This document shows positions 1 to 5,213 of a stretch of 5,213 nt of DNA, piece after piece; the stretch's first letter is position 1; every line of letters begins with the position of its first letter. Made by a program: the position numbers and the translations under genes. Below the pieces are notes generated by a model, which was given only the letters and a program-made list of their open reading frames with translations, was not told the DNA's origin and ran no database searches. Origin of the DNA: JBDHZK01 sp039811865 (GTDB lineage Bacteria > Actinomycetota > Actinomycetes > Propionibacteriales > Propionibacteriaceae); NCBI GenBank assembly GCA_039811865.1, contig JBDHZK010000162.1:1-5213 (forward strand), given 5' to 3'.

Positions 1-356
1 ACCTCGAGCAGCGGCTCGACCTCGCCGGCGGCGCTACGGCTGAGGTTGTCGGTGGACAGCACCCACAGTGTGGTCACCCCGATGCCGGCCTCCTCGCACC
101 AGCCGACGAACTCCTTGAGTTTGTCCGCGCCGGCCTGATAACCGGCGACGAGCGATTCTCCGGGGGCGTTCGCCTTGGCCCAGCGCCGGTTTCCGTCGGC
201 CAGCACCGCCACATGCTTGGGCAGTTGCCTGGGATTGATCTCGGCGAGCAGCCGCTGCTCGTAGGTGGAGTACATGAAGCCGGGGGGACGCATCTCCTCG
301 ACCCGGCGCCGCAGGTTGGTGAGACGCTGACGAAGGCGGCGCGCGCGTCCAGGCAT
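1..356 (-). CDS. Z-isoprenyl diphosphate synthase (cis-prenyltransferase, UppS/Rv1086-like), N-terminal part
   Basis: This is the first 118 codons of a cis-prenyl synthase, cut by the left edge of the window. These cytosolic or membrane-associated enzymes condense isopentenyl diphosphate onto an allylic diphosphate to make the Z-prenyl diphosphates used for polyprenyl phosphate carriers of cell-wall synthesis. The signature HVAVLADGNRRWAK lies at residues 48-61, and Asp54 in the DGN motif is the expected Mg/diphosphate-binding residue. It is followed by GYQAGADKL (72-80) and a substrate-site motif STDNLSR (101-107), which corresponds to the family's FSTENW-type motif. The basic N-terminus and the GY in place of the usual GH resemble, from memory, the short-chain mycobacterial enzyme Rv1086 more than the decaprenyl synthase. 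Product chain length cannot be read from this fragment, so no symbol is given. The ATG at 354-356 is chosen because it directly precedes the conserved region. There is no clear Shine-Dalgarno sequence, and a TANNNT hexamer sits 7 bases upstream. The gene is divergent from trhA. Confidence 0.93.
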   Translation of the reverse strand, partial: MPGRARRLRQRLTNLRRRVEEMRPPGFMYSTYEQRLLAEINPRQLPKHVAVLADGNRRWAKANAPGESLVAGYQAGADKLKEFVGWCEEAGIGVTTLWVLSTDNLSRSAAGEVEPLLE

Positions 357-369
357 GCACCCAAGCCTA
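357..369 (-). promoter_or_regulatory. Putative leaderless promoter of the prenyl synthase gene
   Basis: Read on the minus strand, a TAGGCT hexamer (369-364) fits the actinobacterial TANNNT -10 consensus. It ends 7 bases before the ATG at 356. Transcription would start at or one base before the start codon, which agrees with the lack of a Shine-Dalgarno sequence. I see no convincing -35 element. The same hexamer precedes the DUF255 gene's predicted start of transcription. This is inferred from spacing only. Confidence 0.4.
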
Positions 370-481
370 TTCGGCCGATCCGGCCCGGTGGCGTTTGCGC
401 TAGCTGTTGATCGGAGCCGAAAGGCCGACCAGATCGACACGCTATCGACTCGCCGCGGGAGCACCGCCCTGACAACCCCTC

Positions 482-510
482 TTGGAGGCGCCGCCGAACA
501 GGCGTAAGCT
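482..510 (+). promoter_or_regulatory. Putative trhA promoter (-35 TTGGAG, 17-bp spacer, -10 TAAGCT)
   Basis: TTGGAG at 482-487 and TAAGCT at 505-510 are separated by 17 bp, the spacing of a housekeeping sigma promoter. The -35 matches TTGACA only moderately, while the -10 fits TANNNT. Transcription would begin near 517, inside the tandem repeat at 513-542, leaving a leader of about 37 bases before the ATG at 554. The rest of the divergent region (370-481) shows no clear gene or other signal. The promoter assignment is tentative. Confidence 0.35.
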
Positions 511-512
511 TA

Positions 513-542
513 CCTACGGAACCGTAACCTACGGAAGCGTAA
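513..542. repeat. Two tandem 15-bp repeats upstream of trhA, candidate operator
   Basis: CCTACGGAACCGTAA (513-527) is followed immediately by CCTACGGAAGCGTAA (528-542), identical at 14 of 15 positions. The first copy contains a perfect inverted repeat, TACGG-AA-CCGTA (515-526). The second has the same structure with one arm weakened, TACG-GAAG-CGTA (530-541). Another GCGTAA half-site occurs at 502-507, and the palindrome GTAAGCTTAC (504-513) overlaps the -10. The block covers the predicted transcription start and ends 11 bases before the trhA start codon. This arrangement suits a dimeric repressor, for example of the TetR type, binding as two tandem dimers. The regulator's identity is not visible in the window. 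The repeat itself is certain; the operator role is inference. Confidence 0.65.
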
Positions 543-553
543 CTGGAGTTCTC

Positions 554-1234
554 ATGGCAACCCATACGATGCCCGACGCGGGCGTCGCCGCCATCATCGA
601 CGACGTCAAGCCCAAGCTGAGGGGCTGGCTGCACGCCGGCTTCACCCCACTCGCCCTGCTGGGCGGCATCGGCCTGATCGTGTTCGCCCCCACTCTGCTC
701 GGTCGCGTCGGCGGAGCGGTCTACCTGCTCGCCTCGCTCGCCCTGTTCGGGACGAGCGCCGCCTACCACCGGGGCAACTGGTCGCCGAAGGTCCGCGGCG
801 CCTTCCGGCGAGTCGACCACGCCAACATCTACTTGTTCATCGCGGCGACCTACACCCCGCTCGGCCTGCTGCTGCTCAGCGGTGGCTCTCGAGTGCTGCT
901 GCTTTCCCTCGTCTGGTCGGCCGCGACCCTCGGCCTGTTGTTCCGCGTGTTTTGGATCGGCGCGCCGCGCTGGCTCTACACCCTGCTCTACATCGCGATG
1001 GGTTGGGCTGCGATGGGCTGGATCAACCAGTTCTGGGCGATCGGCGGGCCCGTGGTCGTCGGCCTGATCGTGCTCGGTGGCCTGATCTACTCCTTCGGAG
1101 CGATCGTCTACGCCCGGAAGTCGCCGAACCCGTCACCCAAGTGGTTCGGCTTCCACGAGGTCTTCCACCTGTGCACGATCCTCGCCGCCGGCTGCCACTA
1201 CGCCGCCATCTCGATCGCGACGTACGCCGCCTGA
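554..1234 (+). CDS. trhA: Hemolysin III / PAQR-family membrane protein TrhA
   Basis: This is a 226-residue, almost wholly hydrophobic integral membrane protein with about seven predicted membrane spans, the usual size for bacterial hemolysin III proteins. Conserved metal-site motifs are present: S-x3-H in TSAAYH (Ser68, His72), the Asp in VDHANIYLF (Asp88), and H-x3-H in FGFHEVFH (His201, His205), followed by a further His215. These correspond to the zinc-binding residues of the PAQR/adiponectin-receptor fold. Family members are linked to membrane homeostasis; the name hemolysin is historical and does not establish lysis. The ATG at 554 is chosen because GGAG (545-548) lies 5 bases upstream. 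An in-frame TTG at 482 would place the operator repeat inside the coding sequence and add a non-family N-terminus. The gene is convergent with the SRPBCC gene, with 12 bp between stops. The tandem repeat upstream suggests repressor control. The equivalent M. tuberculosis gene is, from memory, Rv1085c. Confidence 0.93.
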   Translation: MATHTMPDAGVAAIIDDVKPKLRGWLHAGFTPLALLGGIGLIVFAPTLLGRVGGAVYLLASLALFGTSAAYHRGNWSPKVRGAFRRVDHANIYLFIAATYTPLGLLLLSGGSRVLLLSLVWSAATLGLLFRVFWIGAPRWLYTLLYIAMGWAAMGWINQFWAIGGPVVVGLIVLGGLIYSFGAIVYARKSPNPSPKWFGFHEVFHLCTILAAGCHYAAISIATYAA

Positions 1235-1246
1235 GCCAGCGGCCGG

Positions 1247-1693
1247 CTACGCGGCCCGTTCGGCCAGCGCCGCCAGCCGGTCGATGGACGCAAGCAGGTT
1301 GGCCGGTGCCGTTTGCCGGTGCCGGGGCCAGCGCGACTCGTCGGTCACGCCCGTCCAGTCGTAGGTATGCCTTACCAGCGTGGTGACTTCGTCGATCGGT
1401 TCGAGGTCCCAGCGCCAGATGTGGCCGGGAGCCGGCTGGCCGGCGTCGGCGGTACGCCAGGCGATCACGCGTCCCTCCTCGAAGGCGACGACCTCGTTCT
1501 CCTTCAGCTTGGCCTTGTTGGTGCGCATGCCGAAGACTTCGCCGACGGCTCGCACCCGCTGGGCGGTGGTGGCGACGTCGAGGTTGTCGTTGCCGTCCCA
1601 TTCCGGCTGGCGGGCGGGATCGGCAATGAGTTCGAAGATGTCGGACGCGGGCGCGTGCACCACCCGCTCGGCCGTCACGATGCGATCGTTCAT
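1247..1693 (-). CDS. SRPBCC (START/polyketide cyclase-like) family protein
   Basis: This is a 148-residue soluble protein with the pattern of the helix-grip SRPBCC superfamily. A first strand, IVTAERVVHAPAS (residues 5-17), leads into the helix DIFELIADPARQPEWDGN (18-35). The middle is strand-rich (about 46-115: VGEVFGMRT, EVVAFEEGRVIAWRT, HIWRWDLEPI, TTLVRHTYDWTGV). The C-terminus is a long helix (about 129-147). The fold encloses a hydrophobic cavity for lipid-like or aromatic ligands; the ligand and any enzymatic role cannot be told from sequence. It is probably co-transcribed with the DUF255 gene that ends 53 bp upstream. The ATG at 1693 is preferred because it begins right before the family's first strand, with a weak GGATGGG upstream. 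A GTG at 1762 would overlap the upstream gene and add 23 unrelated residues. Its stop faces the trhA stop. Confidence 0.85.
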   Translation of the reverse strand: MNDRIVTAERVVHAPASDIFELIADPARQPEWDGNDNLDVATTAQRVRAVGEVFGMRTNKAKLKENEVVAFEEGRVIAWRTADAGQPAPGHIWRWDLEPIDEVTTLVRHTYDWTGVTDESRWPRHRQTAPANLLASIDRLAALAERAA

Positions 1694-1728
1694 GGGCCCA
1701 TCCAAGCACTCGGCCAAGGTCGCCGCGC

Positions 1729-1744
1729 GGCCCGCCGACGGGCC
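1729..1744 (-). terminator. GC hairpin in the gap between the DUF255 and SRPBCC genes
   Basis: Two 6-bp arms, GGCCCG (1729-1734) and CGGGCC (1739-1744), enclose a 4-base loop and begin 3 bases downstream of the DUF255 stop codon. No U-run follows on the minus strand, so it is not a classical intrinsic terminator. It could cause partial termination, stabilise the 3' end, or be a by-product of high GC. The stem is plain in the sequence; the function is unknown. Confidence 0.3.
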
Positions 1745-1746
1745 AC

Positions 1747-3765
1747 CTAGGCGCGCCGCCACAGGGCGTCGCGCAGCGCCTCGATCGTGGTGACCGGCTC
1801 GAAGCAGATGACGCCTCGGCAGACATAAGCCGTGGGGACGTCCCCGCCCCGGTCGACGAACAGATCGCCGAAACCGGACGTCCCGGCCGGCCCGGTGACG
1901 ATGGCGCTACCCGCGGGCGCCATCCGCCAGGCCGCGCGGGTGAGTTCGTTCAGCGGATCGTCGGCGACGACCACGACGCTGGCGCGAGCCAGCCCCGTCC
2001 GGGCGTCGTCGGCGATCAGCGCGTCGGAAAGTGCCCACCCGGCGAACCTGGGCGCCACCGCCAGCGGTGCCCAGGTGGTCGCCGCAGCCGCGTCTGCCCG
2101 CTCGAGCAACGCCGGGTCGTCGGCGAGCAGGCCCACCAACCGCAGCGCGGCGACCACGCAGGAGGTCCCGGAGGGTGTGGCGTTGTCGGTCACGTCCCGC
2201 GGGCGGCGGAAGAGCGGCTCGGCGTCGTCCGCGGTGTCGAAGAACCCGCCGTCGGCGGCACCAAAATGCTCGGTCAGGACGCCGGTCAGCTCGCGGGCCC
2301 GCGCCAGCCAGGCGGCGTCCCCGGTCGCCCCCGCCAGCCGGGCCAGCCCCAGCGCCAGGGCGCCGTAGTCCTCGGCGAGCCCGGCGGCTTCCCCGACCGA
2401 TCCGTCGCGGGAGACCCGGCAAAGGCGTCCGTCGACCCAGTGGACGTCCCACACGTGCTGGGCAGCGCCGCGGGCCAGTTCCAGCCAGCCGGGCTCGTCG
2501 AATACCAGCGCCGCGGTGACCAGCGAATCGATCGCCAGCCCATTCCACGCCGCGACCACCTTGTCGTCGCGGGCGGGGGCGAAGCGGCGTGAGCGCATCT
2601 GGAGCAACCGGCCAGACACCTCCGCGAGCCGTCCCGGGTCGGGGTTGCCGCGCAGCTGCAGCGTCGACAAGCCGTGCTCGAAGGTGCCCTCGGTGGTGAC
2701 GTGGAAGATCCCCGCCGCCCAGAGCGCGTCCTCCTCACCCAGGGCGTCGGCGAGCAAGTCTGGGCTCCAGACGTAGTAGATGCCCTCGTGCGGCATGCCT
2801 CGGATGTCTGCGCTGTCGGCGTCCAGGCTGGCGGCGAAGCCGCCTTGCTCGGTGCGCAGCTCGCGCTCCAGCCAACCGACGATGCCGCGCACGACCCGCT
2901 CGAACTGCGCGCGCAGCAGCGGTTCGTGGTCTGGGGTGCGGCGCCAACCGCGGACGTAGGTGCCGAGCAACAGCGCGTTGTCGTAAAGCATCTTCTCGAA
3001 GTGCGGCACCGCCCAGCCGGCGTCCACGCTGTAGCGGGCGAAGCCGCCGCCGACCTGATCGTGGATGCCGCCGCGCGCCATCGCGGCCAAGCTGCGCTGG
3101 ACCATGTCGAGGCACGCCGGCTCCGCCTTGACCACGAGCGCGTCCAGGAGCATCGCGTTCGGGAACTTCGGCGCCCGCCCGAAGCCGCCGTGGATGGGGT
3201 CGAAGTCGGCCTGGACGGCCTCGATCACCTCGCGCAGCTTCGGCAGCGGCGCCGCCTCGACCGCCGAGATCACCTCGAGCTGGCCGGCGATGGCCTGCGC
3301 CGAGACGTCCACCTCGTCGCGGCGGTCGCGCCAGGCTCCGACGATCGCGGCGAGCACCTCGGCGAAAGCGGGCATCTGCCCGCGGCGGGTGGGCGGATAG
3401 TATGTCCCGGCGAAGAAGGGACGCCCGTCCGCGGTGCAGAAGACCGTCATCGGCCAGCCACCCTGCCCGGTCAGTGCCTGCGTGGCCTGCATGTAGATGG
3501 CGTCCACGTCGGGACGTTCCTCGCGGTCGACCTTGATCGCCACGAAGTTGTCGTTGACCAGCGCCGCCACCGCCTCGTCCTCGAACGACTCGTGCGCCAT
3601 CACATGGCACCAGTGACAGGCGGCATAGCCAATGCTGAGCAGGACGGGGACGTCTCGGCGCTTCGCCTCGGCGAACGCTTCGGGTCCCCACTCCCACCAA
3701 TCCACTGGATTTCCAGCGTGTTGCAGGAGATAAGGGCTTATCGCGTTGGTGAGACGACTGGCCAT
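1747..3765 (-). CDS. DUF255 thioredoxin-domain protein (YyaL/SPATA20/Rv1084 family)
   Basis: This is a 672-residue protein, full length for the family (Rv1084 is about the same size from memory). Residues 1-165 form the DUF255 thioredoxin-like domain: family N-terminus SPYLLQHAGNPVDWWEW (10-26), redox-type motif CHWC (Cys50, Cys53) in GYAACHWCHVMAHESFED, then KVDREERPDVD (78-88) and a cis-proline-type GGWPM (102-106). The remainder is a six-hairpin alpha/alpha-barrel-like region with signatures GGFGRAPKFP (193-202), VPHFEKMLYDNA (253-264), DDKVVAAWNGL (400-410) and DVTDNATPSGTS (524-535). It has no signal peptide or membrane span, so it is probably cytosolic. The biochemical role of the family is unsettled; a thiol-redox and possibly carbohydrate-related role is inferred from the folds. 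ATG 3765 is preferred because GGGAG (3774-3778) lies 8 bases upstream; the in-frame ATG at 3771 is only 2 bases from it and adds Met-Gly. The leader has unusual pairing potential. It probably heads an operon with the SRPBCC gene. Confidence 0.95.
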   Translation of the reverse strand: MASRLTNAISPYLLQHAGNPVDWWEWGPEAFAEAKRRDVPVLLSIGYAACHWCHVMAHESFEDEAVAALVNDNFVAIKVDREERPDVDAIYMQATQALTGQGGWPMTVFCTADGRPFFAGTYYPPTRRGQMPAFAEVLAAIVGAWRDRRDEVDVSAQAIAGQLEVISAVEAAPLPKLREVIEAVQADFDPIHGGFGRAPKFPNAMLLDALVVKAEPACLDMVQRSLAAMARGGIHDQVGGGFARYSVDAGWAVPHFEKMLYDNALLLGTYVRGWRRTPDHEPLLRAQFERVVRGIVGWLERELRTEQGGFAASLDADSADIRGMPHEGIYYVWSPDLLADALGEEDALWAAGIFHVTTEGTFEHGLSTLQLRGNPDPGRLAEVSGRLLQMRSRRFAPARDDKVVAAWNGLAIDSLVTAALVFDEPGWLELARGAAQHVWDVHWVDGRLCRVSRDGSVGEAAGLAEDYGALALGLARLAGATGDAAWLARARELTGVLTEHFGAADGGFFDTADDAEPLFRRPRDVTDNATPSGTSCVVAALRLVGLLADDPALLERADAAAATTWAPLAVAPRFAGWALSDALIADDARTGLARASVVVVADDPLNELTRAAWRMAPAGSAIVTGPAGTSGFGDLFVDRGGDVPTAYVCRGVICFEPVTTIEALRDALWRRA

Positions 3766-3770
3766 TCCCA

Positions 3771-3825
3771 TGACTCCCTACAAGTGATACACGAAGCGGA
3801 TTCTCGGGAGTCAGGCGCGACTCCC
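3771..3825 (-). promoter_or_regulatory. Leader of the DUF255 gene with two mutually exclusive hairpins over the ribosome-binding site
   Basis: Read in mRNA sense, the leader has three related elements. GGGAGTC (3825-3819) is separated by a 6-base loop from GACTCCC (3812-3806). A second GGGAGTC (3778-3772), which is the Shine-Dalgarno sequence, abuts the ATG at 3771. The middle element can pair with the first (7 bp, extendable by G-U pairs, leaving the ribosome site free). It can instead pair with the third over 8 bp, TGACTCCC with GGGAGTCA, across a 27-base loop, covering the ribosome site and the A of the first ATG. That is the layout of a translational on/off switch. The repeats are exact; RNA switching is inferred. 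The same elements could instead be a protein-binding site in DNA. Confidence 0.5.
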
Positions 3826-3833
3826 ACCCGTCC

Positions 3834-3839
3834 AGCCTA
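3834..3839 (-). promoter_or_regulatory. Putative -10 element of the DUF255 gene
   Basis: On the minus strand TAGGCT (3839-3834) fits TANNNT and predicts a transcript start at about 3827, two bases before the first leader hairpin. A possible -35, TTGCGA (3865-3860), has a long 20-bp spacer, so it is doubtful. The predicted RNA leader is 56 bases to the first ATG. The upstream stretch to about 3960 has no gene that I can support. Confidence 0.35.
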
Positions 3840-3969
3840 GGAGGGACACCGCTGGCCATTCGCAAGAAGGCCACGCTCCTGGCCCGGGCAAGCCCCGCAC
3901 GCTCGGCGGCGCACGTCCGTGGCGGGTGCGATCATGGCTCCTTATATGACATGGCGCTCCAAACAATGT

Positions 3970-4000
3970 TCCACAAGTGCGGGTAGAGTGACATTGTGGA
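3970..4000. promoter_or_regulatory. Fic gene promoter with a 7-bp inverted repeat around the -10
   Basis: TAGAGT (3984-3989) fits the TANNNT -10 consensus and is followed by six bases and then the GTG at 3996, so the transcript is predicted to start at the first base of the start codon. Perfect inverted arms TCCACAA (3970-3976) and TTGTGGA (3994-4000) flank it, centres 24 bp apart, with the second arm covering the start codon. A dimer bound here would block RNA polymerase. The arms are certain; promoter and operator roles are inferred. No good -35 is visible. Confidence 0.45.
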
Positions 4001-5204
4001 CCTGAGCATGTTCCAGGAGACAGCACCAGGGAAACTCGTCACCATCACGGGCCAGGACCCCCTCCTGGGCTCGTGGCAGCACAAGGCGTTCATCCCGAAC
4101 CCCCTGGATCACGTTGGTGGACCCGACCTGTCCCCGAGAACCAACCTCGTCATCGCCGACGCACGGGCCGCGCTGGCGGCGCTCGACAGCACCGCGCGTC
4201 TGCTCCCCAACCCGGCACTGTTGCGCCTCCCCACGCTCCGGCGCGAGGCTCAGAGCACGTCCGCACTGGAGGGAACGCACGCACCACTCGCCGAGGTCCT
4301 GGTCGCCGACGACGAAGAGCCGCCCACCGTTGAACTCGTTGAGATCCTCAACTACGTCAGGACGGCCAACTACGGATTCGCATGGATCGCCGAGCGTCGG
4401 CCCATCTCGGCGTCCTTTCTGAGCGACCTACAAGGGATCTTGATGCGGGGCACGCCGTTGGCACCGGCCTCCGGTCGCCTACGGGATACGCAGGTCGTCA
4501 TCGGCCGTCGTGCCGGCGCCGATCCGCGGGCACACCCCGTCTACAACGCCCGCTTCGTGCCCGCACCAGATGGCGTGGAACTTGAGTCAGGCGTGGATGC
4601 CCTCGTCGCATGGCTCCGAGAAGACCATCGCGGTCACATCGATCCAGTGGTGGCCGCGGCGATGTCGCACTACCAGTTCGAGACGCTGCATCCCTTCCAC
4701 GACGGCAACGGGAGGATCGGACGGCTCCTGGTCGTGCTGCACCTGGTAGCGGCCGGCGTACTCAGCGAACCCACCCTCACCGTGTCGCCGTGGTTCGAGG
4801 CCCGACGAGGCGACTACTACGACCGGCTCCTGGGTGTCAGCACCACGGGAGACTGGGATGGGTTCGTTGCCTTCTTCGCAGAAGGTCTGAGGCAAGCCGC
4901 CGACAGCACCCGCGTGGAGATGCTGGCTTTGGTGGCCGTCCAAGCCGAGTTGAAGGCGATCGTTAGATCGTCTGCTCTCAGGGCCGACAGCGCGCATGCC
5001 CTGGTCGACCTCGCAGTGGCCAACCCCAGTTTCACGGTGCGCAAGGTCGAAGCCGACCTCAATATCTCCTATGGGCGCGCCAACAAACTGGTTGGACAAC
5101 TCTGCGACCTCGGCGTACTGCAGGTTGTCGACCCAAACGCCTACAAGCGCCGGTTCTTCGCTCCACGCGTCCTCGAAGTCCTGACCACGCGACCCTCAAC
5201 CTGA
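3996..5204 (+). CDS. Class II Fic-domain protein with C-terminal winged helix (putative AMP-transferase)
   Basis: This is a complete 402-residue protein. Fic enzymes usually transfer AMP from ATP to a hydroxyl side chain of a target protein. Domain order: an N-terminal Fic_N-like helical region (about 45-135) carrying the inhibitory motif TSALEG (Thr88 to Gly93, fitting S/T-x3-E-G/N, Glu92 the expected blocking residue); a flap hairpin (about 165-189); the Fic core with canonical HPFHDGNGRIGR (232-243; catalytic His232, Asp236, Arg240, Arg243); and a winged-helix region (about 332-395, FTVRKVEADLNISYGRANKL). The inhibitory motif in the same chain before the core marks class II, needing no separate antitoxin. 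The GTG start at 3996 is chosen because MDLSMF is a familiar start for this family and the -10 suits a leaderless transcript; an in-frame ATG at 4008 is the alternative. It has more A/T-ending codons than its neighbours, hinting at separate origin. Target unknown; autoregulation through the winged helix is speculative. Confidence 0.93.
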   Translation: MDLSMFQETAPGKLVTITGQDPLLGSWQHKAFIPNPLDHVGGPDLSPRTNLVIADARAALAALDSTARLLPNPALLRLPTLRREAQSTSALEGTHAPLAEVLVADDEEPPTVELVEILNYVRTANYGFAWIAERRPISASFLSDLQGILMRGTPLAPASGRLRDTQVVIGRRAGADPRAHPVYNARFVPAPDGVELESGVDALVAWLREDHRGHIDPVVAAAMSHYQFETLHPFHDGNGRIGRLLVVLHLVAAGVLSEPTLTVSPWFEARRGDYYDRLLGVSTTGDWDGFVAFFAEGLRQAADSTRVEMLALVAVQAELKAIVRSSALRADSAHALVDLAVANPSFTVRKVEADLNISYGRANKLVGQLCDLGVLQVVDPNAYKRRFFAPRVLEVLTTRPST

Positions 5205-5213
5205 GACTGGACA

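Noticed and set aside
482..553. In-frame TTG-initiated extension of trhA by 24 codons
   Set aside because: It has no ribosome site, it would translate through the tandem repeat, and the ATG at 554 has GGAG at ideal spacing.
74..820. Minus-strand open frame across the prenyl synthase and trhA promoter region
   Set aside because: It is a shadow frame. The true prenyl synthase frame on this strand carries the DGN and STDN motifs.
1241..1256. Possible bidirectional terminator between trhA and the SRPBCC gene (GGCCG, 6-base loop, CGGCC)
   Set aside because: The stem is only 5 bp, there is no T-run on either strand, and it overlaps the SRPBCC stop codon. This is common by chance at this GC content.
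1023..1826. Minus-strand open frame spanning trhA, the SRPBCC gene and the DUF255 3' end
   Set aside because: It is out of frame with all three real genes and Arg/Gly/Ser-rich, with no domain signal.
2674..3840. Long plus-strand open frame (388 codons) antisense to the DUF255 gene
   Set aside because: Its translation is a low-complexity Arg/Ala/Asp/Leu/His mixture with no recognisable domain, as expected for the antisense of a GC-rich gene. The opposite frame matches the DUF255 family throughout.
3758..3861. 10-bp direct repeat CTGGCCATTC at 3758-3767 and 3852-3861
   Set aside because: One copy is the DUF255 start region itself and nothing else supports a duplication or site-specific element.
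2735..3874. Minus-strand open frame (379 codons) overlapping the DUF255 start in another frame
   Set aside because: Arg-rich shadow translation without family motifs. It is the alternative frame of the real gene extended into the leader.
3933..3960. Imperfect direct repeat CATGGCTCC / CATGGCGCTCC upstream of the Fic gene
   Set aside because: Short and imperfect, differing by a 2-base insertion, with no positional logic relative to the -10.

Overview
The window is GC-rich chromosomal DNA from an actinobacterium. The evidence is the strong preference for G or C at third codon positions, actinobacterial TANNNT-type -10 elements lying very close to start codons, and a gene block that, from memory, matches the Mycobacterium tuberculosis Rv1084 - Rv1085c - Rv1086 neighbourhood in order and relative orientation. 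I cannot name the genus from this sequence.

Layout, left to right. (1) Bases 1-356, minus strand: the N-terminal 118 codons of a cis-prenyl (Z-isoprenyl diphosphate) synthase that runs off the left edge. (2) Bases 357-553: a divergent promoter region with a 15-bp near-perfect tandem repeat just upstream of the next gene. (3) Bases 554-1234, plus strand: a hemolysin III/PAQR-family integral membrane protein (TrhA-like). (4) Bases 1247-1693, minus strand: a 148-residue SRPBCC (START/polyketide-cyclase-like) protein, convergent with trhA with a 12-bp gap. (5) Bases 1747-3765, minus strand: a 672-residue DUF255/YyaL-SPATA20 family protein with an N-terminal thioredoxin-like fold (CHWC) and a C-terminal alpha/alpha-barrel-like region. 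It lies 53 bp upstream of the SRPBCC gene, so the two probably form one transcript. (6) Bases 3766-3995: a divergent intergenic region. (7) Bases 3996-5204, plus strand: a 402-residue Fic-domain protein with an intact catalytic motif, a class II inhibitory motif and a C-terminal winged-helix domain.

The genes do not form an obvious single pathway. The prenyl synthase, TrhA and the DUF255 protein are a conserved actinobacterial housekeeping neighbourhood related to the cell envelope and membrane. The SRPBCC gene looks like an extra member of it. The Fic gene looks like an accessory regulator or toxin-like AMP-transferase placed beside it, with somewhat weaker GC bias.

The most interesting signals are in the non-coding DNA. 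The leader of the DUF255 gene holds three copies of a 7-bp element, one of which is the Shine-Dalgarno sequence. Their arrangement permits two mutually exclusive RNA hairpins, one exposing and one hiding the ribosome-binding site. A short GTG reading frame begins exactly at the predicted transcription start of the same leader. The trhA promoter carries a tandem operator-like repeat, and the Fic promoter has a 7-bp inverted repeat bracketing its -10 element and start codon. I saw no tRNA, rRNA, CRISPR array, insertion sequence or attachment site.
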